DNA of 64,000 nt from Xanthomonas sp. Leaf131 (GCF_001423495.1 NZ_LMOG01000018.1:237255-301254); one strand, 5' to 3'; shown: positions 43,312 through 52,814, numbered from the stretch's first letter. Program-made: numbers and translations. Notes: a model not told the origin generated them from the sequence alone.

Positions 43312-43538
43312 GTCGCACATCTCCTGCGGTCGGGGGAGGGGAGATGAAGCACGTCCGACGCCGCAGCGGTGGACCAACCGTCAGGCCTGATCGGTCGCCG
43401 CAAGGCAATGATCGACGGTCGCGCCGGTTATACCGCAAAGCTCTGTGGCGAACACAGGCACAGCGGGTAGGCCGCACAGAACAGGCCACCACGCCAGCGC
43501 AACCGCCACCCGCTCTTTGCTTTGGCTACCCGGCAGTC

Positions 43539-44378
43539 CTATTTGTTGCGCTCAAGCACCAGCAACGGATCGATCCGCACATCGAACCAATTCATCCCCC
43601 AATGCAGATGCGGTCCGGTCGCGCGCCCGGTGGCACCCACCGCCGCAATCACCTGACCTTGCTCCACCCGGTCTCCCACCTTCACATCGATGCGTGACAA
43701 GTGCAAAAAATTCGAGCTCACGCCGAAGCCATGGTCCAGCAGCACCGTACCGCCGGTCAGATACAGATCCGGCGCGGCGAAGGTGACCACACCGGCGGCC
43801 GGCGCCTTGACCGGGGTACCGGTGGGCACCGCGATATCCATCCCCGAATGACCGGCACCAGGCTGGCCGTTGTAAACGCGCGCATTGCCGAAGCGCCCGC
43901 TGATGCGACCCTGCACCGGCCAGATGAAGGGCTGCGCAAAATCGGTGCGCGCATCGTCGCGGTCGCGCGCGGCGGTGACCTGCGCCTGTTCGCGCTTGAT
44001 CCGCTCGGCGATCGCCGCAGGCGGGTTGACGGTTTTGGGCGGCACACCATTGACGCGTTCCACCGGCCAGTCGCGCGGCGTTACTGCGATGCTGGCAGTC
44101 TCCTTGCCGCCATCGGGCCGGGTGATCTGCACCTGCAACGGGCCGGTGGCATCGCGGCCGATACCGAACACCACGCTGCCGTAGCCGCTGACGCGCAGCG
44201 TGCGGCCGGCGTACTGCACCTGGCTGCCCGCCGGCACCTTGCCGATCACCAGCGCGCCTTGCGAGGCGCTTTGTGGAAACACCACCTCTGCAGCGGCCGC
44301 GGACTGCGCAGCGGCGCTGCCCACCGAGAGCGAGAGCGGCGCCAGCGCCAGCAAGGCGCCAAACAGGGCTGCGCGCAT
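43539..44378 (-). CDS. M23 family metallopeptidase (LytM-type), exported
   Basis: 279 residues. Signal peptide ends near AAAQ-SA. An Ig-like region is followed by the LytM/M23 domain: GHSGMDIAVPTGTPVKAPAAG and GPHLHWGMNWFDVRIDP carry the zinc His and Asp ligands (HxxxD and HxH). Such enzymes cut peptidoglycan cross-links or activate amidases. The start shares a base with the pyrC stop (TGATG), an unusual partner for a cell-wall enzyme. Both metal motifs look intact. Confidence 0.88.
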   Translation of the reverse strand: MRAALFGALLALAPLSLSVGSAAAQSAAAAEVVFPQSASQGALVIGKVPAGSQVQYAGRTLRVSGYGSVVFGIGRDATGPLQVQITRPDGGKETASIAVTPRDWPVERVNGVPPKTVNPPAAIAERIKREQAQVTAARDRDDARTDFAQPFIWPVQGRISGRFGNARVYNGQPGAGHSGMDIAVPTGTPVKAPAAGVVTFAAPDLYLTGGTVLLDHGFGVSSNFLHLSRIDVKVGDRVEQGQVIAAVGATGRATGPHLHWGMNWFDVRIDPLLVLERNK

Positions 44379-45727
44379 CAGCGATCGAAGGTCAGACGCT
44401 GACCGGCGGCACTGCCAACCAACTGTTCGCCATCCCACACCTGCTGGCCGTTGACCCAGGTCGCGGCAATGCGCGAGCGGAACGTGGTGCCTTCGAACGG
44501 CGACCAGCCGCACTTGGACAACACCTGCTCGCGCTTCACGGTGAACGGGGTGTTGTCGATCATCACCAGGTCGGCGAAATAGCCTTCGCGCAGAAAACCG
44601 CGTTCTTCCACATCGAACAATTGTGCCGGCGCATGCGCGAACTTCTGCACGATGCGGGTGATCGGCAGCTTGCCTTCATGCACCAGCTCCAGCGCGGCGA
44701 CCAGCGCGTACTGCACCAACGGCAGGCCGGAGGGCGCCTGCGCGTAGGGCTTCTGCTTTTCTTCCCAGGTGTGCGGGGCGTGGTCGGTGGCGAGCACGTC
44801 GATGACGTCTTCAGCCAGCGCCTCGATCAGCGCCAGGCGGTCGTCGGCGTCCTTGATCGCCGGGTTGCACTTGATCAGGTTGCCCAGCCGCGCGTAATCG
44901 CTGCGGTCGAAGCGCAAAAAGTGGATACAGGTCTCGGCGGTGATGCGCTTGCGCACCTTGCCGTCGGCGTCGATCAGCGGGCCGGCCTCGAACAGCGCCA
45001 GCTCCTCGGCGGTGGAGATATGCAGCACGTGCAGGCGGGTGTTGTGCTTGCGCGCCAGCGACACCGCCAGCTGCGAAGACTTCAGGCAGGCTTCGCGCGA
45101 GCGAATGTCCGGGTGCATCTCCGGGGTCAGCGCATCGCCGTACTTTTCCTTGAACTGCGCCAGCGTCGCATCGATGGTCGGCGTGTCTTCGCAGTGGGTG
45201 ATGATCGGGGTGGGCGCATCGCGGAAGATCGCATCCAGCGTTTCGGGGTTGTCGACCAGCATGTTGCCGGTAGAGGCGCCCATGAACACCTTGATGCCCG
45301 GTGCGGTCTTGGGGTCCAGCGTCTGGATCGCGGCCAGATTGTCGTTGCTGGCGCCCATGTAGAAGCCGTAATTGGCCCAGGCGCGCCCGGCCGCAGCGTC
45401 GTACTTGGACTGCAGCGCGGCCGCATCCAGGGTCGGCGGATTGGTGTTGGGCATGTCCATGAAGCTGGTCAGACCGCCGGCCACTGCAGCGCCGGATTCG
45501 GTCGCGATATCGCCCTTGTGGGTCAGCCCCGGCTCGCGGAAGTGCACCTGGTCGTCGATCATGCCCGGCAGCACCCAGCGCCCGGCCGCATCCACCACCG
45601 TATCGCCTGCAGCCGGAGTGATCTTGCTGGCGATCTTGGCGATGCGGCCACCTTCGATCAGGAGATCGGCATCGAACTCCTTGCCTTCATTGACCAGGCG
45701 GGCATTGACGATGACGGTTCGGCTCAT
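44378..45727 (-). CDS. pyrC: Dihydroorotase (pyrimidine biosynthesis)
   Basis: 449 residues. Cyclises carbamoyl-aspartate to dihydroorotate. The metal-binding start reads [14 protein letters not shown] (about 58-71), with Gln where the canonical HxH has its first His. Later motifs are intact: [12 protein letters not shown], the carboxylated-Lys region [25 protein letters not shown] and ATDHAPHT with the catalytic Asp. This DDQVHF variant is also seen in Bacteroidetes dihydroorotases. Co-directional with the M23 gene and overlapping yidD by 4 bases. Confidence 0.9.
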   Translation of the reverse strand: MSRTVIVNARLVNEGKEFDADLLIEGGRIAKIASKITPAAGDTVVDAAGRWVLPGMIDDQVHFREPGLTHKGDIATESGAAVAGGLTSFMDMPNTNPPTLDAAALQSKYDAAAGRAWANYGFYMGASNDNLAAIQTLDPKTAPGIKVFMGASTGNMLVDNPETLDAIFRDAPTPIITHCEDTPTIDATLAQFKEKYGDALTPEMHPDIRSREACLKSSQLAVSLARKHNTRLHVLHISTAEELALFEAGPLIDADGKVRKRITAETCIHFLRFDRSDYARLGNLIKCNPAIKDADDRLALIEALAEDVIDVLATDHAPHTWEEKQKPYAQAPSGLPLVQYALVAALELVHEGKLPITRIVQKFAHAPAQLFDVEERGFLREGYFADLVMIDNTPFTVKREQVLSKCGWSPFEGTTFRSRIAATWVNGQQVWDGEQLVGSAAGQRLTFDR

Positions 45728-45999
45728 GGGTGGGGTCCTTTGCAGCGGCAGGAAAGGGAAGTGGGGGAGGACGCGGCAGTGGGCGCGTCGGGGACGGGAT
45801 CGAACCCGCCCGGATGGAATGGATGACAACGGCCCAACCGGCGTGCGGCCAGCCAACAGCCGCGCAGCGGGCCGAAGCGGGCGATGGCGGTCATCGCGTA
45901 CTCCGAACAACTGGGCGCAAAACGGCAGCGCGGCCCGAGCAGAGGGCTGATGAACAGCTTGTAGAAGCGCAGCAGCGCGATGAGCAGGCGTGAGATCAC
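45724..45999 (-). CDS. yidD: Membrane protein insertion efficiency factor YidD
   Basis: 91 residues from GTG 45999. The family core [27 protein letters not shown] is followed by [28 protein letters not shown]. YidD is an amphipathic inner-membrane protein that helps YidC-dependent insertion. The C-terminal ~20 residues ([15 protein letters not shown]) are non-conserved. GTG at 46017 (adding MAYHWQ) is the alternative start. Usually found between rnpA and yidC; here it is coupled to pyrC instead. Confidence 0.88.
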   Translation of the reverse strand: MISRLLIALLRFYKLFISPLLGPRCRFAPSCSEYAMTAIARFGPLRGCWLAARRLGRCHPFHPGGFDPVPDAPTAASSPTSLSCRCKGPHP

Positions 46000-46107
46000 T
46001 TGCCAATGATATGCCACTTGGATTAATACGTGGTTGCCGGGGGTCGGTGGGGTAAGCTATAAAGGCCCGCTTTCCCGGGCCCCGGGGGAACCAAGGATGA
46101 GCGTTTC

Positions 46108-47148
46108 GTGGCTGCTAAAAAACCTGCAAAAAAGGCCGTAGAGGCCGCCAAGAAGTCCGCCAAACCCGTTGCGAAGAAGGCAGCGGCGCCCGCCGCTGCA
46201 AAACCGGCCGCCAAGCAGGCGACGCCGGCTGCCAAGCAACCTGTGGCCAAGAAGGCAGCTGCGACGAAGGCCGCCGCCAAGCCGGCGCCGGCCTCCAAGA
46301 CCGCAGCGTCCAAACCCGCGGCCCTCAAACCTGTAAAATCTGTCGCCAAGAGTGCTGCCAAGCCGGCGGCGAACAAGGCAGCTCCGGCTGCCGCCAAACC
46401 GGCCGCCAAGCCGGTGGCGCCCAAGTCCGTACCGAAACCGGCCGCCAAGCCGGCTCCGGCCAAGTCAGTCCCGGTCAAGGCTGAAAAGCCCGCGCCCGCA
46501 CCGGCCCCCAAGGCCGTCCCTGCGAAGCCGGCAAAGCCTGCGACCCCGTCACTTAAGAATCCCGTGCCCGTTTCGAAATCTTCAGCAAAAACACCAACCA
46601 AAACCGAAGCCCCCGCCAAGCCCGCCGCGACCCGTCCGGTCGGCAAGGTGGCCGTTGCCATGACTTCCAAGCCGTCCAGCCCGACGCCAAAGACCAAGTA
46701 CAAGGTGGTCGAGTACAAGATCGACGAGACCACCGGTCGCCCGGTGCTGCCGCAGGGCTACAAGCCTGCAGCCGACGAGGAGTACATGAGCACGCTGCAG
46801 CAGGAGTATTTCCGTCAGCGTCTGCAGCATTGGCGCAACGACCTGGTCGAGGAATCCAAGCAGACCATCGAGAACCTGCGCGAAGAAGTGCGCGATATCG
46901 GCGACGAAGCCGAGCGTGCAACGCGTGAGACCGAAAACTCGCTGGAACTGCGCACCCGCGACCGCTACCGCAAGCTGATCGGCAAGATCGACAGCACGCT
47001 CAAGCGTCTGGAAGGCGGCGACTACGGCTACTGCGTGGACACCGGCGAAGAAATCGGCCTGGACCGCCTGGAAGCGCGTCTGACCGCCGAACGCACCATC
47101 GACGCCCAGGAACGCTGGGAGCACCTGCAGAAGCAGCAGGGCGACTGA
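46108..47148 (+). CDS. dksA: DksA-type RNA polymerase-binding protein with long Lys/Ala/Pro N-terminal extension
   Basis: 346 residues, more than twice the usual DksA length (about 150). Residues 1-190 are almost entirely Lys, Ala, Pro and Ser in AKPAAK-type repeats, resembling a histone H1 tail. Residues about 195-346 form DksA: a coiled coil with tip DxxDxA (DIGDEA) and the zinc-finger region YGYCVDTGEEIGLDRLEARLTAERT, where only the first Cys remains, so zinc binding is unlikely. DksA modifies initiation with ppGpp. GTG 46108 is chosen because AAGGA lies 10 bases upstream. A clear terminator follows. Confidence 0.9.
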   Translation: MAAKKPAKKAVEAAKKSAKPVAKKAAAPAAAKPAAKQATPAAKQPVAKKAAATKAAAKPAPASKTAASKPAALKPVKSVAKSAAKPAANKAAPAAAKPAAKPVAPKSVPKPAAKPAPAKSVPVKAEKPAPAPAPKAVPAKPAKPATPSLKNPVPVSKSSAKTPTKTEAPAKPAATRPVGKVAVAMTSKPSSPTPKTKYKVVEYKIDETTGRPVLPQGYKPAADEEYMSTLQQEYFRQRLQHWRNDLVEESKQTIENLREEVRDIGDEAERATRETENSLELRTRDRYRKLIGKIDSTLKRLEGGDYGYCVDTGEEIGLDRLEARLTAERTIDAQERWEHLQKQQGD

Positions 47149-47175
47149 TCGTTTTGCGAGTGTCGAATCGCTGTT

Positions 47176-47206
47176 GAAAAAGCCCCGCCTGGTGCGGGGC
47201 TTTTTT
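47176..47206 (+). terminator. Rho-independent terminator after dksA
   Basis: AAAAGCCCCGC and GCGGGGCTTTT pair around CTGGT, followed by TTTTT. It starts about 28 bases after the dksA stop and may also serve the converging MFS gene, whose - strand side begins with AAAA. Confidence 0.88.
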
Positions 47207-47246
47207 ATGCGTCATTCGGCGTGCTGGGGCCTGACCTGTTGTCGCC

Positions 47247-48500
47247 TCACTGCAAATCGCGCAGATCCAGCTTGCGCAGCTTCGGGGCCTTCCAGGCGGT
47301 GGTGGCGACCACGCCCAGGGTCACGCAGCCGCCGATCACCACCGCCGGCACCAGGCCGACCAGACGCGCCATGACGCCGTCATAGAACGCGCCCAGCTCG
47401 TTGGAGGAGCCGATGAAGATGCCGTTGATCGACGACACCCGGCCGCGCATCGCGTCGGGCGTTGCCAGCTGCAGGATGGTCTGACGCACCACCACCGACA
47501 CGCCGTCGCACATGCCGTAGACCAGCAGGATCGCCGCCGACAGCCAGAAATGGCGCGACAGGCCGAAGGCGATCGTGCACAACCCGAAACCGGCCACCGA
47601 CAGCATCAGGATGCGCCCGGCATTGCGTTGCAGCGGGTGTCGCGCCAGCCACACGCCGACCACGATCGACCCCAGCGCCGGTGCGCCGCGCAGGATGCCC
47701 AGCCCCTCCGGGCCGTAGTGCAGGATGTCGTGGATGAAGGCAGGTAGCATTGACACCGCGCCGCCCAGCAACACCGAAAACATGTCCAGCGCCATCGCGC
47801 CTAGCATGATCTGGTTGGACAGCACGAACTGCGCACCCTCGGCGATGCTGCGAAAGATCGGCGCGCGCGGACCTTCGTTCACCGGCTCGCTGACGCGCAA
47901 CAGCGCCAGCGCCAGGATCGCCACCAACGCCACACTCGCCGCCACGCCGTACGCCAGGCCTTTGCCGCCCCAGCCGACCAGCACGCCGCCCAGCGCCGGG
48001 CCGATCACCATGCCGGCCTGAAAGGTGACGCTGCCGATGCTGGCGCCGCGCGCGAAGGCCTCGCGCGGCAGTGCCCGTGCGAACAGTGCGTTATAGACCG
48101 GCGACAGGAACGAGCGCGCCGCGCCGGTCAGCGCGATGGCTGCATAGATCGGCCACACGCCTTGTACCGGCAGCCAGCCATGCGTAATCGCCAACAGCAG
48201 CAGTGCGGTGGCGACCAGGCCCAGCACTGCGACCATGCCCAGGCGGCGGCGCGGCAGATGATCGACCAGATAGCCGGCAAACGGCGCGATGCAGAAGAAC
48301 GGCAGGATCTCCGCCAGGCCGATCAGCCCGAGCGAGAGCGGATTGCGGGTGATTTCGTAGATATGCCAACCGACCGTGACCGCGACGATCTGATACGACA
48401 ACATCGCCGCCACGCGATACAGCAGCACCAAGCCGAAGCCTGGATGGGCGAACAGCGTGCGCAGCGAGGCGGCGGGCGAGGGAGGCGTGGGCGTGCTCAC
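47247..48500 (-). CDS. MFS transporter (EntS-like branch)
   Basis: 417 residues with about 12 membrane segments. The N-terminal half has GWHIYEITRNPLSLGLIGLAEILP and the loop YLVDHLPRRRLGM (MFS motif A variant), and the middle SPVYNALFARALPREAFARGAS is typical of the EntS/DitE-like exporters. Substrate unknown. It starts with GTG overlapping the sufE stop (GTGA), so the two are translationally coupled; a functional link to Fe-S assembly is not evident. Confidence 0.88.
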   Translation of the reverse strand: MSTPTPPSPAASLRTLFAHPGFGLVLLYRVAAMLSYQIVAVTVGWHIYEITRNPLSLGLIGLAEILPFFCIAPFAGYLVDHLPRRRLGMVAVLGLVATALLLLAITHGWLPVQGVWPIYAAIALTGAARSFLSPVYNALFARALPREAFARGASIGSVTFQAGMVIGPALGGVLVGWGGKGLAYGVAASVALVAILALALLRVSEPVNEGPRAPIFRSIAEGAQFVLSNQIMLGAMALDMFSVLLGGAVSMLPAFIHDILHYGPEGLGILRGAPALGSIVVGVWLARHPLQRNAGRILMLSVAGFGLCTIAFGLSRHFWLSAAILLVYGMCDGVSVVVRQTILQLATPDAMRGRVSSINGIFIGSSNELGAFYDGVMARLVGLVPAVVIGGCVTLGVVATTAWKAPKLRKLDLRDLQ

Positions 48501-48934
48501 TGCTGGGCGCGGGCGGTGTCGCGAATGAAGGCCAGCATCGCGGCCACGCCGTTGCTGCGGGTCGGCGACAGATGCTTGGCCAGGCCAATGCCGGCGATGT
48601 AGTCCGGCTCGGTGGCCAGGATCTCCTGCGCGCTACGCCCCGAGTAAACGCGCAAGGCGAGATAGATCAGCCCGGAGACGATCGCCGAGTCGCTGATGGC
48701 GTGGAAGTCCAGGCGCTCGGCATTGCCCTCCGGCACGATCCACACCATCGACTGGCAACCATGCAGACGGTGTTCTTCGGTCTTCCACTGTTCCGGGAAA
48801 GTGGGCAACTTGCGGCCCAGATCGATCAGGTACTGGTAGCGCTCGGACCAATCGCCGAAGAAGGAAAATTCCTCGGCGATGGTGGCCTGCGCTTCGACGG
48901 CGGTGGGTTCTAGCGGGAAGGGGGTGGTGGTCAT
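48497..48934 (-). CDS. sufE: SufE family Fe-S cluster assembly protein
   Basis: 145 residues. The conserved RLHGCQSMVW contains the Cys that accepts sulfur from the cysteine desulfurase SufS. The flanking FGDWSERYQYLIDLGRKLP start and GLAKHLSPTRSNGV end are family blocks. No other suf genes are nearby, so this is a solitary copy. The ATG at 48934 is chosen as the first after the repeat at 48980-49220; the frame continues upstream only through that repeat. Confidence 0.93.
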   Translation of the reverse strand: MTTTPFPLEPTAVEAQATIAEEFSFFGDWSERYQYLIDLGRKLPTFPEQWKTEEHRLHGCQSMVWIVPEGNAERLDFHAISDSAIVSGLIYLALRVYSGRSAQEILATEPDYIAGIGLAKHLSPTRSNGVAAMLAFIRDTARAQQ

Positions 48935-48979
48935 CAAAATTCCAGAATCATTCGCAAAATCCAGGGTCGTTCGGTCAAA

Positions 48980-49220
48980 GCCCCTCTCCCTCCGGGGCGA
49001 GAAGGCGCGGTTTGCGCGCCACTGGCGCGCGTGCCTTGGAGCGCCCGCGCCGCCAGCGCGGGCCGGGGCGCGGAGCGGGGGTTGGGGTGAGGGTACGGGC
49101 GAAGCTTCGCTGGAGTTCGATGCGGGTGGCTTCGCTCTTACCTCAAAAAAATCGATGCACGTGGCTTCGCTCGCACCCTCATCCGCCCCTGCGGGGCACC
49201 TTCTCCCGGAGGGAGAAGGG
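48980..49220. repeat. CCCCTCTCCC/GAGAAGGGG-type repeat between cysS and sufE
   Basis: A ~240-base element opening with CCCCTCTCCC, containing GGGGTGAGGGTAC and GCACCCTCATCCGCCCC arms that mirror each other, and closing with CTTCTCCCGGAGGGAGAAGGG. A shorter copy is at 54026-54156. Confidence 0.75.
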
Positions 49221-49227
49221 AATAAAG

Positions 49228-50667
49228 TCATGCGCGCTTCCAGCGCACGCCTTGTGGGGTGTCTTCCAGCACGATGCCTTCGTCGGCCAGTTGCTTGCGG
49301 ATGGCATCGGCGCGGGCGAAATCCTTGGCTTTCTTTGCGGCATTGCGCTCTTCGACCAGCGCAGTGATGCGGGCATCGTCGCCGGCATCGGTGCCGCGCG
49401 AGAACCATGCGGCCGGGTCTTGCTGCAGCAAGCCTAGCGCCAGACCTGCGCCAAGCAGATCGGATTTGGCTCGACGCAGCGCCGCAAGATGCTCGCCGCT
49501 TCGCTCGCTGTCCGGTCCGCCCGCCGGTGCGAAATCATGCAGGGCCCGGCTGGCCTCCTTTGCAAGCTTCGCCAGTGCTGCAAGCGCCAACGGCGTATTG
49601 AGGTCATCGTCCAGCGCCGATTCCACCTCGTCTGGAATCGTGGTCGGCTGTGTCGGGCTAATGCCCCCATCGGTTTCGACGGCTGCCAGATCGCGCAACG
49701 TGCCATACAGCCGGTCCAGCGTGTTCTTGGCCTGCTCGATCAAGCCCTCCGACCAGTCCAGCGGCTGCCGGTAATGCGCGCTCAGCAGGGCGTAGCGCAG
49801 CGCTTCGGGCGGGTGTCTGGCGATCAGGTCGTGCACGGTTTCGATGTTTCCCAGCGACTTGCTCATCTTGGCGCCGCTGAAATTGAGCATGCCGTTATGC
49901 AGCCAGAACCGCGCGAAGGTGGCGCCGCCATGCGCGCACTCGCTCTGCGCGATCTCGTTCTCGTGATGCGGGAACTGCAGGTCCACGCCGCCGGCATGGA
50001 TGTCGATGGTCGGGCCCAGATGCGCGGCGGCCATCGCCGAGCATTCGATATGCCAGCCCGGGCGGCCGCGGCCCCAGGGCGATTCCCAACCGGGCAGCTC
50101 GTCGCTGGAGGGTTTCCACAGCACGAAGTCGCCCGGGTCGCGCTTGTACGGCGCCACATCCACGCGCGCACCGGCCAGCATCTCGTCCGGATCGCGGCGC
50201 GAGAGCTTGCCGTAGTGCTCGAAGCTGGCCACCGCAAACAGCACGTGGCCTTCGGCAGCGTAGGCGTGGCCGTTGGCGATCAGTTGCTCGATCATCGCCA
50301 CGATCTGCGGAATATGCGCAGTGGCTGCCGGTTCGATGTCCGGCGGCACCACGCCGAGCGCGGCCATGTCCTGGCGGTAGATCGCAGCGAAGCGATCAGT
50401 GATGGTCGAGATCGGCACGCCCTGCGCCTGGGCGGCGGCGTTGATCTTGTCGTCCACGTCGGTGATGTTGCGCGCGTAGCGCAGCGCCCCAAAGCGCCGC
50501 CGCAGCAGTGCGGCCAGCACATCGAACACCACCGGGCCGCGGGCGTTGCCGATGTGTGCGTAGTTGTAGACGGTGGGGCCGCACACATACAGGGTGGGGC
50601 TGGTGGGATCGAGCGGCGCGAACGGCTCGACCCGCCGCGTCAGGTTGTTGTGCAGGCGCAGGCTCAT
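49228..50667 (-). CDS. cysS: Cysteinyl-tRNA synthetase
   Basis: 479 residues, class I. HIGH motif is HIGN (38-41) in [17 protein letters not shown] is intact in [11 protein letters not shown], and the zinc site uses C29, the Cys of GWHIECSAM and the His of FPHHENE. The C-terminal [29 protein letters not shown] is the anticodon-domain signature. It is separated from sufE by a repeat and starts near a divergent unknown gene. Confidence 0.96.
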   Translation of the reverse strand: MSLRLHNNLTRRVEPFAPLDPTSPTLYVCGPTVYNYAHIGNARGPVVFDVLAALLRRRFGALRYARNITDVDDKINAAAQAQGVPISTITDRFAAIYRQDMAALGVVPPDIEPAATAHIPQIVAMIEQLIANGHAYAAEGHVLFAVASFEHYGKLSRRDPDEMLAGARVDVAPYKRDPGDFVLWKPSSDELPGWESPWGRGRPGWHIECSAMAAAHLGPTIDIHAGGVDLQFPHHENEIAQSECAHGGATFARFWLHNGMLNFSGAKMSKSLGNIETVHDLIARHPPEALRYALLSAHYRQPLDWSEGLIEQAKNTLDRLYGTLRDLAAVETDGGISPTQPTTIPDEVESALDDDLNTPLALAALAKLAKEASRALHDFAPAGGPDSERSGEHLAALRRAKSDLLGAGLALGLLQQDPAAWFSRGTDAGDDARITALVEERNAAKKAKDFARADAIRKQLADEGIVLEDTPQGVRWKRA

Positions 50668-50843
50668 CGGGATCTGAAGGAGGGTAACTGCGCGATTCTA
50701 GCCGGTCGCGGCGGTCAGGCGAACCAAACCCGGGCGATGGCCGGTCATGGCGAACACTCGCAATCGGATGGGTTGCGTTCAGCCCCGGAGATCGCAAGCT
50801 CCATACACTTACGTACTGCCTGGCGACGCTCTCTCTGGTTCTG

Positions 50844-51368
50844 ATGCGACCTTCCCTGTTCTTCATGCTGCTGTGTGTGTTTGCCTGGCAGGCACTGGCA
50901 GCGCATGCGGCAGAGCCCGACCCCAAGAACCGGGTGGTGGTGATCGAGAACGTGAAGCTGGACTACGCGCAGGTGCTCAACGTCGAGCCGGTCTACCAGA
51001 CCTTGCGCGCTACCCGCATCGAAGAGCAGTGCGAAGCCGAGCAGATTGCGCCGGTTGCCGTTGCCCCTGCGTCTGTAGACGACGAGAGCCGGATCAACCG
51101 GATGGTCGATTCGGTCAAGGAGATGTTCTCGCGCCGTCCCGAGTTGCCGTCTGCACCGGTGGCGGTGCCGCCGACCAGCACGCGGCGCAATTGCCGGGTG
51201 GTTGAAGTGCCGCGCGAGTTTCGGCGGCCGATCGCCTTCGACGTGGATTACGTCTACAAGGGCACCAAATACCGTTCGCGGCTGCCGGAAGATCCCGGCA
51301 ACCGGCTGCGTATTCGGGTCTCGGTGACCCCGTACATTCCCGACGCCATCGTCGCGCCGCCGCGATGA
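50844..51368 (+). CDS. Exported protein of unknown function, related to 2TM glycine-zipper proteins
   Basis: 174 residues. Signal peptide ends near AHA-AE. The C-terminal segment (VDYVYKGTKYRSRLPEDPGNRLRIRVSVTP) matches the beta-hairpin end of glycine-zipper 2TM (rickettsial 17-kDa antigen-like) surface proteins, but the Gly-rich membrane hairpin is absent. Cys residues at about 63 and 118 may pair. It stands alone between cysS and the arginine genes. A terminator-like hairpin follows at 51547-51575, after a short leader ORF. Confidence 0.65.
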   Translation: MRPSLFFMLLCVFAWQALAAHAAEPDPKNRVVVIENVKLDYAQVLNVEPVYQTLRATRIEEQCEAEQIAPVAVAPASVDDESRINRMVDSVKEMFSRRPELPSAPVAVPPTSTRRNCRVVEVPREFRRPIAFDVDYVYKGTKYRSRLPEDPGNRLRIRVSVTPYIPDAIVAPPR

Positions 51369-51680
51369 TGCGCGCAGCGGTTGCGCCGTGCGCGCATGCA
51401 TGCGAGGATTCGCGCCCTATGCACGCAAACGCCTTTCAGCACGACACCAGCGCCGCCCGGATGGCCTCCGGCATGACCTCGCGTGCCCGCCGACCGGAAT
51501 CCCACATTTTCGCTGGGTGACCCGGGCGTTTTGCTGTCCGTTGTTGAAAACCCAGCCTCAAGGCTGGGTTTTTTCGTTTCAGGCGTCATAAAAGTTTCAA
51601 CCGCAAGAAACGCGCATGTCGCGCACCCCGTCGCTGTTGGCGGACCACGCAGCAGAAGCACGCAGCACAAGGATCGATCG
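51369..51680. other. argF' upstream region with small ORF and terminator
   Basis: About 310 bases. A 33-codon frame (51419-51520) ends 26 bases before a strong hairpin-T run (51547-51575), then about 100 bases lead to argF'. See findings for the attenuation idea. No ArgR box was recognised. Confidence 0.5.
51547..51575 (+). terminator. Rho-independent terminator upstream of argF'
   Basis: AAACCCAGCC pairs with GGCTGGGTTT around TCAA, followed by TTTT. It either ends the transcript of 50844-51368 or acts as an attenuator for the arginine operon. Confidence 0.88.
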
Positions 51681-52712
51681 ATGTCACTGAAGCACTTCTT
51701 GAACACCCAGGACTGGAGCCGCGCCGAACTGGACGCGCTGTTGACCCAGGCCGCGTTGTTCAAACGCAACAAGCTGGGAAGCGAGCTGAAGGGCAAATCG
51801 ATCGCGCTGGTGTTTTTCAACCCGTCCATGCGCACCCGTACCAGCTTCGAGCTGGGCGCGTTCCAGCTGGGCGGGCATGCGGTGGTGCTGCAGCCGGGCA
51901 AGGATGCCTGGCCGATCGAGTTCAATCTGGGCACGGTGATGGATGGCGATACCGAAGAGCACATCGCCGAAGTGGCGCGGGTGCTGGGCCGCTATGTGGA
52001 CCTGATCGGCGTGCGCGCGTTTCCCAAGTTCGTCGACTGGTCCAAGGACCGCGAGGACCAGGTGCTCAAGAGCTTTGCCAAGTATTCGCCGGTGCCGGTG
52101 ATCAACATGGAGACCATCACCCACCCGTGCCAGGAGCTGGCGCACGCGATGGCGTTGCAGGAACACTTCGGCACGCAGGATCTACGCGGCAAGAAGTACG
52201 TGCTGACCTGGACCTATCACCCCAAGCCGTTGAACACCGCGGTGGCCAATTCCGCGCTGACGATCGCCACCCGCATGGGCATGGACGTGACCCTGCTGTG
52301 CCCGACGCCGGACTACATCCTGGACCCGCGCTACATGGACTGGGCGGCGCAGAACGTGGCCGAAAGCGGCGGCTCGCTGCAGGTCAGCCACGACATCGAC
52401 AGCGCCTATGCCGGTGCCGACGTGGTGTATGCCAAGAGCTGGGGCGCGTTGCCGTTCTTCGGCAACTGGGAGCCGGAAAAGCCGATCCGCGACCAGTATC
52501 AGCATTTCATCGTCGACGAACGCAAGATGGCGCTGACCAACAACGGCGTGTTCTCGCACTGCCTGCCGTTGCGTCGCAACGTCAAGGCCACCGACGCGGT
52601 GATGGATTCGCCCAACTGCATCGCCATCGATGAAGCCGAGAATCGCCTGCATGTGCAGAAGGCGATCATGGCGGCGCTTGCTTCGCAAGCGGGAATCGGG
52701 AATCGGGAATAG
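51681..52712 (+). CDS. argF': N-acetylornithine carbamoyltransferase (ArgF')
   Basis: 343 residues. Carbamoylates N-acetylornithine to N-acetylcitrulline, the Xanthomonas variant of the ornithine transcarbamylase step. Carbamoyl-phosphate motif SMRTRTS (about 49-55), the HPCQELAHAMALQEHFG block, and HCLPLRRNVKATD, where Lys302 corresponds to the carboxylated Lys of the X. campestris enzyme. The last residues (GIGNRE) are encoded by a GGGAATC heptamer arm that also supplies the stop codon. AAGGA is 7 bases from the ATG. First gene of the arg/pro run. Confidence 0.94.
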   Translation: MSLKHFLNTQDWSRAELDALLTQAALFKRNKLGSELKGKSIALVFFNPSMRTRTSFELGAFQLGGHAVVLQPGKDAWPIEFNLGTVMDGDTEEHIAEVARVLGRYVDLIGVRAFPKFVDWSKDREDQVLKSFAKYSPVPVINMETITHPCQELAHAMALQEHFGTQDLRGKKYVLTWTYHPKPLNTAVANSALTIATRMGMDVTLLCPTPDYILDPRYMDWAAQNVAESGGSLQVSHDIDSAYAGADVVYAKSWGALPFFGNWEPEKPIRDQYQHFIVDERKMALTNNGVFSHCLPLRRNVKATDAVMDSPNCIAIDEAENRLHVQKAIMAALASQAGIGNRE

Positions 52713-52814
52713 AGAATCGCAACAGCAAGAACGTTGACCCCCACTTTTACGTACCAAGGAAACGATGATGAGCACTGCTTCCACCATTCCCGATTCCCAA
52801 CTCCCGATTCCCGG
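52690..52814. repeat. Heptamer inverted element spanning the argF'-argG junction
   Basis: Left arm 52690-52726 (three GGGAATC units, then AATCGCAACAGC) overlaps the argF' stop; right arm 52784-52814 (CATTCCCGATTCCC, then CTCCCGATTCCC) lies within argG codons 7-17. The argG ribosome site and ATG fall in the loop. Confidence 0.85.
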
